The notes: generated from the letters alone by a model not told the origin. Shown: positions 1 through 11,306, numbered from the stretch's first letter. The stretch: DNA of 61,558 nucleotides from an uncultured Alphaproteobacteria bacterium (GCA_902575375.1 CACGRD010000005.1:1-61558), one strand, 5' to 3'. Made by a program: numbers and translations.

Positions 1-718
1 CATCACGCCACATTACTGGATCACTACCTGCCAATCTTGTGAAATCTCTAAAACCTGCAGCTGAATACTTAATTACTTCATCTTTCATTTGAGTTTCAAG
101 CTCTGTTGCAGTTCCTACGACAGAATATGCAATGAGTTGTGGAATATGAGATGTCATAGCTAGTACTCTGTCATGACGGTTAGGTTCCATGATTTCTATA
201 TTCATTCCAAATGACTTCCAAATATCTGAAATTGATCTTGTTATCTCACTCTGAGTTTCTATTGGGGTCAAAATACAATACCTATTCTCAAACAGCTTTG
301 CGAAACCAAATTCTGGTCCACTTTTCTCTAATCCAGCAATAGGGTGGGCAGGAACAAATAAAATTTTTTTATTATTAATTGATTCTTTAAAATCTTCTAT
401 AACACTTACTTTTGTTGAACCAACATCTGTTACTAGTGTTGTTTCATTAACATAGCTATTCAATTGCTTAAATATATCTCTATATGAACTCAAAGGCGTA
501 CAAATAAAAATAATATCAAATTGTTGATTATATTTATTTAAATCACTCTCTATTGCATCCACAAGATTTAAACTTTTTGAAATACTTATTACCTCACTGT
601 CCTTATCAATAGCAAAAATTTTTTTTGATAATTGTTTTTCCTTCAGTGCCCTTGCTATGGATGACCCAATTAATCCCATACCAATGACCAGAGCTGAATC
701 ATAAGTTATTTTAGACAT
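1..718 (-). CDS. tyrA: prephenate/arogenate dehydrogenase TyrA (3' end cut by window edge)
   Basis: TyrA oxidatively decarboxylates prephenate or arogenate with NAD(P), the committed step to tyrosine. The N-terminus shows a Rossmann glycine motif (VIGMGLIGSSIA), then an acidic residue after the second strand (AIDKD), and the family segment with HPIAG followed by GPE in the middle of the domain. It starts at an ATG inside the last codons of the chorismate mutase-aminotransferase gene (8-base overlap), so the two are translationally coupled. The C-terminus lies outside the window. Substrate preference (prephenate or arogenate) cannot be read from this part. Confidence 0.92.
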   Translation of the reverse strand, partial: MSKITYDSALVIGMGLIGSSIARALKEKQLSKKIFAIDKDSEVISISKSLNLVDAIESDLNKYNQQFDIIFICTPLSSYRDIFKQLNSYVNETTLVTDVGSTKVSVIEDFKESINNKKILFVPAHPIAGLEKSGPEFGFAKLFENRYCILTPIETQSEITRSISDIWKSFGMNIEIMEPNRHDRVLAMTSHIPQLIAYSVVGTATELETQMKDEVIKYSAAGFRDFTRLAGSDPVMWRD

Positions 719-2060
719 TAAATTTCTTCAAACTTTCAACTGTCAAATTCATTTCTTCTTTTGTACCAATACTAATTCTCAAAAAATTGGGCAGATTATA
801 ACTATTTAAACGCCTTATAATAATGCCATCATTCATAAGATGATTACTAATTTTCTCAGCTTCTTCTTCTGAAGTTTCAATTAAAGTAAAATTACCCTCA
901 GTTTGTCTGGTCTTAATATTTAGAAGTTTGAGCTCTTTTTCAAACCAATCTTTAATTTCAGAATTTAATTTAACAGAGTTTTCAATATGTTCTTTATCCT
1001 CCAAAGCTTTAATTGCAAGAGACTGTGAAATAGTTGTCGTATTAAAAGGAGGTTTTATTTTATTAATTATATCAGCTATTTTTTGACTGGTATAACACCA
1101 GCCTACTCTTAATGCTGCAAGTCCATATGTTTTTGAAAATGTTCTTGTTAAAATAATATTCTCATATTCATCCGTTAAACTAAATCCTTTATCATAATCG
1201 TCTTTTTGCACATATTCGACATATGCTCCGTCTATAACAACTATAATATTTTTAGAAATACTATTCATTAATTTAACAAGTTGGTCTCTAGACAAATAAG
1301 TTCCGGTTGGATTATTAGGTGATGCAATATATATCACTTTGGTTGCGTCATTTGTTTGATCTATAAGATTTTCAATATTTAAATTGAAATCTAAATCTTC
1401 CTTAATTTTTTTTGGAACTGCACCAACTACTTTACTTACAATTGAATACATCTCAAAGCCGTGGTTTGCGTGGAGAATTTCATCGCCATCTTGACAAAAT
1501 GCCAAAGCTGCAAACAATAAAACTTCATCTGATCCAGAGCCAAGAATAATTCTATTACTATCAATAGAAAAATTTTTAGCTATTGCTACTCTTAATGATG
1601 ATCCATCAATTTCTGGGTATCTGTGTAAATCATTATTAATATTTTTTGTCTCTAACAATTCAATTGCTTTCGGTGAAGCACCATAGGGATTTTCATTTGA
1701 AGAAAGTTTGATAACTGTTTTATTGTTATTTAACTTTGCCTTACCACCTTTATAAACATTAATGTTTTCTATTGATCTTTTTGAGTGAATATTTTCTTTA
1801 GTTAACTTCTGAAGTTTTTCAGAAGATTGAAAAATTTCTCTCCAAAGTCTAACAATGGTATCTTTTGGATAAGATCCTGTAAATTTAGAGCTTAATCTGT
1901 CGAGAATTTTTTGTTCTCTATCTAGATCAACAACAGAATTATTTTTTTTGTGTTTTCCTATTTCTAAAACAATTTTAGATCGATTAGATAATAAAGATAA
2001 AATTTCATCATCAATGTTATTAATTTTGCTTCTTAAATTGTCTAATTCTTTATTTTTCAT
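711..2060 (-). CDS. chorismate mutase (AroQ) fused to HisC-type aminotransferase
   Basis: The first ~85 residues are an AroQ-type chorismate mutase, with an LRSKINNIDDEILSLLSNR helix followed by IGKHK. The remaining ~350 residues are a PLP fold-type I aminotransferase of the HisC family: SSNENPYG near its start, ASPNNPTGT in the middle, and the PLP lysine in TRTFSKTYGLAALR. With tyrA directly downstream, a role in aromatic amino acid synthesis is likely (chorismate to prephenate, plus transamination of prephenate or a phenylpyruvate-type acid); a histidinol-phosphate activity remains possible. The reading frame extends upstream to a TTG at 2102, but the ATG at 2060 sits right at the start of the mutase domain and is preferred. 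Confidence 0.88.
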   Translation of the reverse strand: MKNKELDNLRSKINNIDDEILSLLSNRSKIVLEIGKHKKNNSVVDLDREQKILDRLSSKFTGSYPKDTIVRLWREIFQSSEKLQKLTKENIHSKRSIENINVYKGGKAKLNNNKTVIKLSSNENPYGASPKAIELLETKNINNDLHRYPEIDGSSLRVAIAKNFSIDSNRIILGSGSDEVLLFAALAFCQDGDEILHANHGFEMYSIVSKVVGAVPKKIKEDLDFNLNIENLIDQTNDATKVIYIASPNNPTGTYLSRDQLVKLMNSISKNIIVVIDGAYVEYVQKDDYDKGFSLTDEYENIILTRTFSKTYGLAALRVGWCYTSQKIADIINKIKPPFNTTTISQSLAIKALEDKEHIENSVKLNSEIKDWFEKELKLLNIKTRQTEGNFTLIETSEEEAEKISNHLMNDGIIIRRLNSYNLPNFLRISIGTKEEMNLTVESLKKFNV

Positions 2061-2138
2061 AATTTTGAACGTTTCTTTACAAACTATCTTACGATAAATC
2101 AAAATAAAGTAGTATTTAATTTAAAAAATGACGATTTA

Positions 2139-2166
2139 TTGACTTAGAAAGATATATAAATATAAG
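2139..2166 (+). promoter_or_regulatory. candidate sigma-70 type promoter for the metX riboswitch transcript
   Basis: TTGACT at 2139-2144 and TATAAG at 2161-2166 are separated by 16 bases. Transcription would start near 2173, immediately before the first riboswitch helix, which is where it would have to start. The match is seen by eye only. Confidence 0.5.
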
Positions 2167-2173
2167 ACCAATT

Positions 2174-2223
2174 ATCACCGATTTGAGACAGCTTGCGGGT
2201 GGAGCAATAATCAGCTAAAGCGT
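2174..2223 (+). ncRNA. SAM-II riboswitch (metX leader)
   Basis: The leader contains the hallmarks of the SAM-II (metA/metX) element: a CACC half-stem at 2176-2179, the conserved GATTTGA right after it, GCTTGC at 2191-2196, the returning half-stem GGTG at 2198-2201, and a downstream AGCTAAA that would form the pseudoknot strand. It lies ~45 bases before metX, so it would sense S-adenosylmethionine and, when bound, reduce metXW expression. SAM-V elements share this core and are found in SAR11 relatives, so SAM-II and SAM-V cannot be separated without a covariance search. Confidence 0.82.
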
Positions 2224-2269
2224 TTACACTCCTCCTTCATTCTTTTAAATAGTGTTAGACTAAAAAGAT

Positions 2270-3418
2270 ATGAAAACAAAATTTACTACTGACACAAAAC
2301 TTGAAAGCGAAATAGCCTATTTCGAGAATATTAATTTAAAACTACAATCAGGAGATATAATAGATAGTTTTAAACTAGCATTCAAAACATATGGCAAATT
2401 AAATGCTGATAAAACTAATGCTATTCTTGTTTGCCATGCTTTAACTGGAGATCAATATGTTGCTGGGAATAATCCCATTACTGGGAGAGAAGGTTGGTGG
2501 TCTAGAATGGTTGGGCCTAATAAACCAATTGACACAAACAAATTTTTTGTAATTTGCTCAAATGTACTCGGCGGTTGTGCTGGCTCAACTGGTCCTAAAG
2601 AGTTACAAAATGGAAGTGATGTTGCATATGGTGGTAATTTTCCTTCCGTAACAATAAAAGATATAGTGAAGGCTCAATCCTTATTGGTTGAAAGTTTAAA
2701 TATAGAGAGGTTATTTTCTGTGATTGGTGGTTCGATGGGAGCAATGCAAGCACTTCAATGGGCAATCGATTTTCCAGATAAAATTTTAAATATAATACAT
2801 ATTGCAGGCGCTTTAAAACATTCAGCTCAAAATATTGCATTTCATGAAGTTGGGCGACAGGCAATAATGAGTGATCCTATTTGGAAAAATGGAAAGTACT
2901 TTGAAAATGATGAAGTGCCTGAAAGAGGTCTATCAGTAGCAAGAATGATTGCGCATATCACATATTTATCCGAAAATGCGATGCATAGAAAATTTGGAAG
3001 AAAACTTCAATCAAGAGATATTATTTCTTTTGGATTTGATGCTGATTTTCAAGTTGAGAGTTATCTGAGATATCAAGGTAAATCATTTGTTGAAAGATTT
3101 GATGCAAATTCATATCTTTATTTAACAAGGGCTATGGATTATTTTGATTATGATGAAACATTTAGAAAAAAAATTGAGTTTAGTCAAAATCCAAATAACC
3201 ATTTAAAATATTTAATTGTCTCATTTACCTCGGATTGGTTATTCCCTACAATAGAAAGTAAAATGATTGTAAATCAATTAAATTCTCTATCAAGAGAAGT
3301 AAGCTTTCTAGAAATTGATACTGATAAAGGACATGATAGTTTTTTATTAGAGGAACCGCAGTTAGATTGTGTAATAAAAGGTTTCCTAAAAAACAACTTT
3401 GCGAAGATAGATGAATAA
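2270..3418 (+). CDS. metX: homoserine O-acyltransferase MetX
   Basis: MetX acylates L-homoserine (usually from acetyl-CoA), the first committed step to methionine. The 382-residue protein has the alpha/beta-hydrolase nucleophile elbow GGSMGAMQ (Ser155), the Asp of SDWLFP and the His of DKGHDSF near the C-terminus, completing the triad, and the family segment around ENAMHRKFGR. It follows a SAM-II type leader, so expression should fall when SAM is high. metW starts inside its last codons (8-base overlap). Acetyl versus succinyl preference is not decided by what I can see. Confidence 0.95.
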   Translation: MKTKFTTDTKLESEIAYFENINLKLQSGDIIDSFKLAFKTYGKLNADKTNAILVCHALTGDQYVAGNNPITGREGWWSRMVGPNKPIDTNKFFVICSNVLGGCAGSTGPKELQNGSDVAYGGNFPSVTIKDIVKAQSLLVESLNIERLFSVIGGSMGAMQALQWAIDFPDKILNIIHIAGALKHSAQNIAFHEVGRQAIMSDPIWKNGKYFENDEVPERGLSVARMIAHITYLSENAMHRKFGRKLQSRDIISFGFDADFQVESYLRYQGKSFVERFDANSYLYLTRAMDYFDYDETFRKKIEFSQNPNNHLKYLIVSFTSDWLFPTIESKMIVNQLNSLSREVSFLEIDTDKGHDSFLLEEPQLDCVIKGFLKNNFAKIDE

Positions 3419-4094
3419 AATTAATAGCATAAGAAAAGATTGGTCTCTTATTGAAACACTTATCGCAGAAGATAGAAAAATCCTAGATATTGGATGTGGT
3501 GATGGCGGTCTTATGGAACAATTAGAAAATAATCGTAATGCGATAACTCATGGCATTGAGTTAAATAGAGACCTAGCTGCAAATGCTATCGCAAGAGGTT
3601 TCAATGTTGTACATGGAAATGCCGAATTGGATTTGTCCCAATATTCAAATAATAGTTTTGATTATGTGATTTTAAGTCAAACTTTACAAGCAATGATGAA
3701 GCCCAAAGATATTCTGTCTGAATTATTAAGAATAGGATCAAAAGCAATAGTTTCTTTTCCTAACTTTGGACATTGGAAAATAAGATTACAGCTTTTAATA
3801 TCTGGAAAAATGCCAGTAACAGAAAGTTTACCTTATACATGGTATGACACACCTAACATTCATTTTTTTACTATTAAGGATTTTTTGAATTTGTGTAATG
3901 AAATGAATATTGTGATTGAAAAAAGTATTGGATTAACATCAAAAGGTAAGCAATTTGATATAAGTGAATCAGTTACTGGAGTTAATTTTTTCACTCACGA
4001 AGCTATCTTTTTATTAAGTTATAAAAATTTTGAACCAATAAAAATTAAATCATCAAAAAAAGTTTTTGCAAAAAATTCTGTTATTGCAAATTAG
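3411..4094 (+). CDS. metW: methionine biosynthesis protein MetW
   Basis: This is a class I SAM-dependent methyltransferase fold, with motif I ILDIGCGDGG near residue 25 and the MetW-type segment SFPNFGHWKIRLQLLISGKMP in the middle. MetW accompanies MetX in many Proteobacteria and is thought to support its homoserine acylation. The 8-base overlap with metX supports a joint role. At 227 residues it is slightly longer than the usual ~200, the extra being a lysine-rich C-terminal end. Confidence 0.93.
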   Translation: MNKINSIRKDWSLIETLIAEDRKILDIGCGDGGLMEQLENNRNAITHGIELNRDLAANAIARGFNVVHGNAELDLSQYSNNSFDYVILSQTLQAMMKPKDILSELLRIGSKAIVSFPNFGHWKIRLQLLISGKMPVTESLPYTWYDTPNIHFFTIKDFLNLCNEMNIVIEKSIGLTSKGKQFDISESVTGVNFFTHEAIFLLSYKNFEPIKIKSSKKVFAKNSVIAN

Positions 4095-4101
4095 TTATTA
4101 G

Positions 4102-4854
4102 ATGAAAGTTGAAATTATAAATCAATTAAAAGATAACTACTCTTTTGTTTTATATAATGAAACGCTTAAGAGCTGTGTCATAGATCCTGCTGATAGTAAT
4201 CCTATATTAAATTTTGCTCTTGAAAACAATTTAACCATAGAAGATATATTTATTACACATCATCATAAAGATCACACAGCAGGAGTAAAAGGAATACTTA
4301 ATGCTTTTCCAGAAGTTAATATACACTCTCCAAGTGCTCAGATTGAAAATACAAGATTCGTTTTACGTGATGGAGATGAAGTCAACTCCTGCTTAAATAC
4401 ATTTAGAATAATAAAAACACCCGGGCATACATTAGATCATATAATTTACTATGATGAAAACAATGGTGTTTTATTTTGTGGTGATGCACTATTCAGACTT
4501 GGTTGTGGTCGTGTGTTCGAAGGAACATTAAATGAAATGTTTAACAGTTTAAAAAAAATCAATGAGTTGAGTAAAAATACAAATATTTATTGTGGTCATG
4601 AATATACAATGGGCAATTTAAATTTTCTTGAGAAAACACTCAAAAAAGAAAGTGCTTATTTGACAGTTAGAAACAAAATTAATGATGATTTACATAATAA
4701 AGGAAAATCGGTACCTTTTTTATTAGAAGATGAAAAACAATATAACTTATTCCTGAATCAAAATTCAAAATTAGGTACTATAATTAAGAAAGAGCTAGGT
4801 TTCACAGACTTTGAATTATTTGCTTATTTGCGAAAAGCAAAGGATAGCTTTTAA
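4102..4854 (+). CDS. gloB: hydroxyacylglutathione hydrolase (glyoxalase II)
   Basis: A metallo-beta-lactamase fold enzyme that hydrolyses S-D-lactoylglutathione to D-lactate and glutathione in methylglyoxal detoxification. The binuclear metal motif THHHKDH is at residues 52-58. Further ligands sit in TPGHTLDH, in FCGDALFRLGCGR (metal-bridging Asp) and in CGHEYT. The C-terminal HAGH domain is present, and 250 residues is the normal length. It begins 7 bases after metW and is probably the last gene of the riboswitch-led operon. Confidence 0.94.
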   Translation: MKVEIINQLKDNYSFVLYNETLKSCVIDPADSNPILNFALENNLTIEDIFITHHHKDHTAGVKGILNAFPEVNIHSPSAQIENTRFVLRDGDEVNSCLNTFRIIKTPGHTLDHIIYYDENNGVLFCGDALFRLGCGRVFEGTLNEMFNSLKKINELSKNTNIYCGHEYTMGNLNFLEKTLKKESAYLTVRNKINDDLHNKGKSVPFLLEDEKQYNLFLNQNSKLGTIIKKELGFTDFELFAYLRKAKDSF

Positions 4855-4890
4855 GATCTTTATTTCCAGTATTTACGCCATATTTTTAAT

Positions 4891-4917
4891 TTGACTATTA
4901 GCATAGTTCACTATAAA
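4891..4917 (+). promoter_or_regulatory. candidate promoter of rplU-rpmA-obgE
   Basis: TTGACT at 4891-4896 and TATAAA at 4912-4917 lie in the 80-base gap before rplU. The 15-base spacer is a little short, so the exact boxes are uncertain, but this is the best sigma-70 type match in the gap. Confidence 0.4.
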
Positions 4918-4934
4918 CCCCGCCATCAAAAGAT

Positions 4935-5456
4935 ATGTTAGCAATTTTCAAAACTGGTGGAAAGCAATACTCAGCAAGAGCTGGCCAGATACTTAAAGTA
5001 GAAAAACTTGAGGGATCGAAAGGTGATAAAGTGTCTATTACTGATGTATTAGCGATCAGTGATCAAAGCACAAATAGCTTAGGCGAGCCATTACTAAAAG
5101 ATGCTTCAATTGAAGCAAAAATTGTTGATCAAATCAGAGATAAAAAAATAATAGTTTTTAAAAAAAGAAAAAGACAAAATTACAGATTAACACAAGGTCA
5201 TAGACAATATCTAACTGTATTAAGAATAGAATCAATTTCTTATGGTGGAAAAAAGTCCACTGCTGAACCTGAAACAAAAAAAGTTAAAAAAACTGAAACT
5301 AAAGTTACTAAAGAAAAAATTGAGTCTAAAGAGGTAAAAGTTACAAAAAAGAAGACAGTTGCAAAAAAAACAGTAAATAAAGCTTCACCTACTAAGAAAA
5401 AATCAGTAAAGAAAACTGTTAAAAAAACTATTAAAACTAAAAAAGAAGATAAATAA
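4935..5456 (+). CDS. rplU: 50S ribosomal protein L21 with long lysine-rich tail
   Basis: Residues 1 to ~103 form a standard L21 ([18 protein letters not shown] at the start, [11 protein letters not shown] near the end of the domain), which binds 23S rRNA in the large subunit. The remaining ~70 residues are an added tail made largely of Lys, Thr, Val and Glu, ending in [15 protein letters not shown] and resembling a histone H1 or AlgP-like tail. Lysine-rich L21 extensions occur in some alphaproteobacteria, but this one nearly doubles the protein. Its stop overlaps the rpmA start (TAATG), as expected for the rplU-rpmA pair. Confidence 0.95.
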   Translation: MLAIFKTGGKQYSARAGQILKVEKLEGSKGDKVSITDVLAISDQSTNSLGEPLLKDASIEAKIVDQIRDKKIIVFKKRKRQNYRLTQGHRQYLTVLRIESISYGGKKSTAEPETKKVKKTETKVTKEKIESKEVKVTKKKTVAKKTVNKASPTKKKSVKKTVKKTIKTKKEDK

Positions 5457-5713
5457 TGGCAACGAAAAAAGCAGGTGGTAGTTCTAGGAATGGAAGAGAC
5501 TCGGCAGGTCGAAGACTTGGAGTTAAGAAATTTGGTGGTGAAAACGTAATATCAGGAAACATTATTATTAGGCAACGAGGTACAAAGTTTCATCCAGGTG
5601 ATAATGTTGGCATAGGTAAAGACCACACAATATTTGCTACAATAAATGGAAAAGTAGCCTTTAAAAAAACAAGAGTAAGAACTTTTGTATCAGTTGTTCC
5701 CACAGAACAATAA
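5456..5713 (+). CDS. rpmA: 50S ribosomal protein L27
   Basis: The 85-residue protein begins [20 protein letters not shown] and continues with [28 protein letters not shown], the standard L27 pattern. Its N-terminal arm reaches the peptidyl-transferase centre. The start overlaps the rplU stop by one base, and obgE follows after 23 bases, the usual rplU-rpmA-obgE order. Confidence 0.97.
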   Translation: MATKKAGGSSRNGRDSAGRRLGVKKFGGENVISGNIIIRQRGTKFHPGDNVGIGKDHTIFATINGKVAFKKTRVRTFVSVVPTEQ

Positions 5714-5727
5714 TCCCAATTAATTAA

Positions 5728-7821
<2,094 letters not shown>

Positions 7822-7825
<4 letters not shown>

Positions 7826-9075
7826 GTATTGAAAATAATATTATTGAATTAGGAAAAAGAGCAAAATCTGCCTCTCTAAATATGAAAGTCTGTAGCAGTG
7901 ATCAAAAAAATCTTGCTTTAACAAAACTCACTAAAAATTTAGATAAAAATAGAAATAAAATTCTTGAAGCTAATAAAATAGATTTAGAAAATGGTGAAAA
8001 AAAATCTTTAGCTAAGCCTTTAATAAATAGACTTACATTAACTGAAAAATCTATTGATGGATTGATTACATCAATTGAAGATATAATCGAAATACCAGAT
8101 CCAATTGGCATTACATTAGAAGAATGGGAAAGACCTAATGGTTTGCAGTTTCGAAAAATCTCAACACCGCTTGGTGTATTGGGCGTGATTTATGAATCCA
8201 GACCGAACGTCACTGTTGATGCTTCTTGTCTTTCCATAAAATCTGGCAATTGTGTAATTTTAAGAGGCGGTAGTGATAGTTTTCATTCCTCTAAGGAATT
8301 GGTAAATAATATTACAAATGCTTTCACAGAAGCTGGGCTCCCTGAACATTGTGTACAAATGATTAATACACCTGAAAGAGAAGCGGTTGATCATTTACTA
8401 AGCATGAGAGACTATGTTGACGTAATTATTCCTAGAGGTGGCAAAGGTTTGATTGAAAAAATTAATTCAGCAAGCAAAATACCCGTTATCAAACATTTAG
8501 ACGGTATATGTCATGTGTATGTAGATAAAGATGCTAATTTAAGCATCGCAGAAAAAGTAGTTTTTAATAGTAAAATGAGGCGTCCCGAAATTTGTGGTGC
8601 TGCAGAAACACTTTTAATTGATGAAAAAATTAAAGAAGAAGCAATGAAAATATTAAAACCTCTAAAAGAAGTAAATTGTGAAATTAGAGGCGATGAATAT
8701 ATTCAGTCTTTAGATAGTGATTTTAAAATTGCAAGTGAAGAAGATTGGTCATTAGAATATTTAGATAAAATTTTATCAGTAAAAATTGTTTCAGGAGTAG
8801 ATGAAGCGGTTAAACATATAAATGATTATTCTTCTGGACATACAGAAAGTATAATTACAGAAAGTGAAAAAACCTTTGAAAAATTTTATAATAAAATTGA
8901 CAGCGCAATAATACTTAAAAATGCATCTACACAATTTGCGGATGGAGGTGAATTTGGTTTTGGTGCTGAGATAGGAATCTCAACAGACAAAATACATGTA
9001 AGAGGACCAGTGGGAACAAAACATTTAACTACTTTTAAATATGTAGTTAATGGTAATGGTCAGGAAAGACCTTAA
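7822..9075 (+). CDS. proA: gamma-glutamyl phosphate reductase ProA
   Basis: ProA reduces gamma-glutamyl phosphate to glutamate semialdehyde with NADPH, the second step to proline. The aldehyde-dehydrogenase-like protein (417 residues, normal length) has the family segment GVLGVIYESRPNVT, ILRGGSDSFHSSK, the catalytic Cys of RRPEICGAAETLL, and GGEFGFGAEIGISTDKIHVRGPVG near the end. ATGA overlap with proB makes a coupled proBA unit. The final step gene proC is not in the window. Confidence 0.96.
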
Positions 9076-9654
9076 TTGAAAAAGATTGGACTTCTGGGAG
9101 GATCTTTTGATCCGCCACATCGAGGGCATCTATTTATTTCAAATGAAGCTAAAAAAGTATTACAGCTAGATGAAATTTGGTGGCTAGTTACACCTCAAAA
9201 CCCCTTGAAAATTTCAAAACCTGCAACATACGAAGAAAGATTACGAAATTGTAAAAAAATTACAAAAAATTTTCCTATAAAAATATTAGAAGTAGAAAAA
9301 AAAATTCAATCTCAATATTCTTATCAAACAATTAAGTTTCTAATTCAATATTATAAAAATATTAAATTTTTTTGGTTAATGGGTGCAGACAATTTAGTTA
9401 ATTTCCACGAATGGGAAAAATGGCAATCAATTTTTCATATTATCTCTATTGTTATTTTTAGAAGACATGGATATAATACAAATGCTTTGAAAAGTGTTGC
9501 AGCAAAAAAATTTATTCATAATAAATATATAGCTCAAGACATAGAACATGTTTCAAAAAAAATTCCTGCATGGACTTTGATACAAAATAAAGAAATTAAA
9601 ATTTCATCATCTGAAATTAGAAATCAAAGAAATATATTAAGAGGCAAATATTAG
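9076..9654 (+). CDS. nadD: nicotinate-nucleotide adenylyltransferase NadD
   Basis: NadD adenylates nicotinate mononucleotide to deamido-NAD in NAD synthesis. It begins KKIGLLGGSFDPPHRGHL, with the nucleotidyltransferase GGSFDP and HxGH motifs, and ends with the substrate-closing motif ISSSEIR. The start codon is a TTG placed directly after the proA stop with no gap; no in-frame ATG precedes the conserved motif. It is followed by rsfS, the common nadD-rsfS pair. Confidence 0.94.
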   Translation: MKKIGLLGGSFDPPHRGHLFISNEAKKVLQLDEIWWLVTPQNPLKISKPATYEERLRNCKKITKNFPIKILEVEKKIQSQYSYQTIKFLIQYYKNIKFFWLMGADNLVNFHEWEKWQSIFHIISIVIFRRHGYNTNALKSVAAKKFIHNKYIAQDIEHVSKKIPAWTLIQNKEIKISSSEIRNQRNILRGKY

Positions 9655-9667
9655 TAAAATTACTTCA

Positions 9668-10003
9668 TTGACAGAAAATATTGTATCAATACTAAGTGAT
9701 GCAAAAGCTGAAGATATAAAAGTTATTGATTTATCTAATAAATCATCCGTTGCTGATACTTTTGTGATTGCTACCTGTAGGTCAACTAGACATTCTGATG
9801 CTACAGCAGAGGAAATGGTAAAAAAATTAAAAAGAGCAGGGATAAAGTGTCCAAATCCTGAAGGAAGGCCTCAATGTGACTGGATAATAGTTGATGCAGG
9901 TGAGATCATTGTTCATTTGTTTCGACAAGAAATTAGAGAATTATATGCATTAGAAAAATTATGGGAAGTAAGCTTTGATTCTTCACAAACTAAACTAGCT
10001 TAA
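9668..10003 (+). CDS. rsfS: ribosomal silencing factor RsfS
   Basis: RsfS binds L14 and blocks subunit joining under starvation. The 111-residue protein shows the family pattern: KAEDIKVIDLSNKSSVADTF, then PEGRPQCDWIIVDAGEIIVHLF and REIRELYALEKLW. It starts with TTG, as no ATG lies before the domain. rlmH, often the next gene in alphaproteobacteria, is absent here and ctpA follows directly. Confidence 0.93.
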   Translation: MTENIVSILSDAKAEDIKVIDLSNKSSVADTFVIATCRSTRHSDATAEEMVKKLKRAGIKCPNPEGRPQCDWIIVDAGEIIVHLFRQEIRELYALEKLWEVSFDSSQTKLA

Positions 10004-10008
10004 AATAT

Positions 10009-11304
10009 ATGATAATTTCAAAAAATGTATTTTTAAAAGTAATACTACTGTTCACCCTGATTATACTTCTTGCACCTAAAACATATGGATCTTCTTCAGA
10101 TGAAGAAAAATATAAATATTTAGATCTATTTGGACAAGTATTTGACAGAGTAAGATCTTCCTATGTGGAAGAGGTTACGGATCAAGAATTAATTGAAAAA
10201 GCAATTGATGGAATGTTGTCAGGTTTAGATCCTCATTCTGGTTTTATGAATGAAGAAATATTTCAAGAAATGCAAATGGATACAGAGGGTAAATTTGGTG
10301 GATTAGGCATTGAAATTACTATGGAAGAAGGTTTTGTTAAAGTCATTGCTCCGATAGAAGATACGCCGGCATATGATGCTGGGGTTCTTGCAGGTGATTA
10401 TATTATTCAAATAGACGAAACCCCTGTTTTTGGTCTAACTCTAAATGAAGCTGTTGAATTAATGAGAGGTAAAAAAGGTGAACCTATAGTAATTACTATT
10501 TCAAGAGCAAATACTGAACCCTTTGAGATTGAAATTATCAGAGATTATATCAAAATTAGATCAGTTAAAAGTGAAGTGCTTAACAATATTGGATACTTAA
10601 GAATAACATCTTTTAATGAACAAACAGAAAGTGGTCTTCTAAATGCTATAAAAAAGATTGAACAAGAAAATAAAATAAAGGGTTACGTTTTAGATGTACG
10701 GTCAAACCCAGGCGGTCTTCTTACACAAGCAGTTAAGGTAACGGATATATTCTTGGAAAGAGGAGAAATTGTTTCAACAAGAGGCAGAGATAAAAAAGAC
10801 ATAAGAAGATATCGTGCAAAAAAATCTGATAGAACTAATGGAAAACCACTTGTTGTAATTATTGATGGTGGTTCTGCATCAGCTTCTGAAATTGTTGCAG
10901 GGGCACTTCAAGATCATAAAAGAGCAATCATTATAGGTACACAATCTTTTGGAAAGGGTTCAGTTCAAACAATAATTCCTTTTCAAGTTTCAAACAGTGA
11001 TAATCTAACCGGTATAAGATTAACTACCGCCAGATATTATACTCCCTCAGGTGAATCAATCCAAGGTAAGGGGATCGTACCAGATATAATTATTGAACAA
11101 GGGGAATTTGAATCTTTTGATTATAAAAGATTTTCTGAATCAGATCTAAAAGACTCTCTTGATAAAAATAATGAAGAAGATGTAGAAGAAAATGAAGATA
11201 ATGAATTAAGTGAATTTGAAAAACGTTTAGAGATTGATTATCAACTTCGGAGAGCCTTTGATCTTGTGCAAGGTGTAAGTCTCTTTAATGAAACTCAAGA
11301 ATAA
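10009..11304 (+). CDS. ctpA: S41 carboxy-terminal processing protease CtpA
   Basis: A periplasmic serine protease with a hydrophobic N-terminal signal segment (about residues 7-26). A PDZ domain follows around residues 97-170 (GGLGIEI...AGDYIIQID), then the tail-specific protease domain with LDVRSNPGGLL, the GGSASASE nucleophile segment near residues 287-294 and the catalytic Lys315 in FGKGSVQT. The C-terminal region contains an acidic linker (about 385-405). The family processes or degrades periplasmic and envelope proteins from their C-termini. It is followed 2 bases later by rppH. Confidence 0.95.
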   Translation: MIISKNVFLKVILLFTLIILLAPKTYGSSSDEEKYKYLDLFGQVFDRVRSSYVEEVTDQELIEKAIDGMLSGLDPHSGFMNEEIFQEMQMDTEGKFGGLGIEITMEEGFVKVIAPIEDTPAYDAGVLAGDYIIQIDETPVFGLTLNEAVELMRGKKGEPIVITISRANTEPFEIEIIRDYIKIRSVKSEVLNNIGYLRITSFNEQTESGLLNAIKKIEQENKIKGYVLDVRSNPGGLLTQAVKVTDIFLERGEIVSTRGRDKKDIRRYRAKKSDRTNGKPLVVIIDGGSASASEIVAGALQDHKRAIIIGTQSFGKGSVQTIIPFQVSNSDNLTGIRLTTARYYTPSGESIQGKGIVPDIIIEQGEFESFDYKRFSESDLKDSLDKNNEEDVEENEDNELSEFEKRLEIDYQLRRAFDLVQGVSLFNETQE

Positions 11305-11306
11305 TA

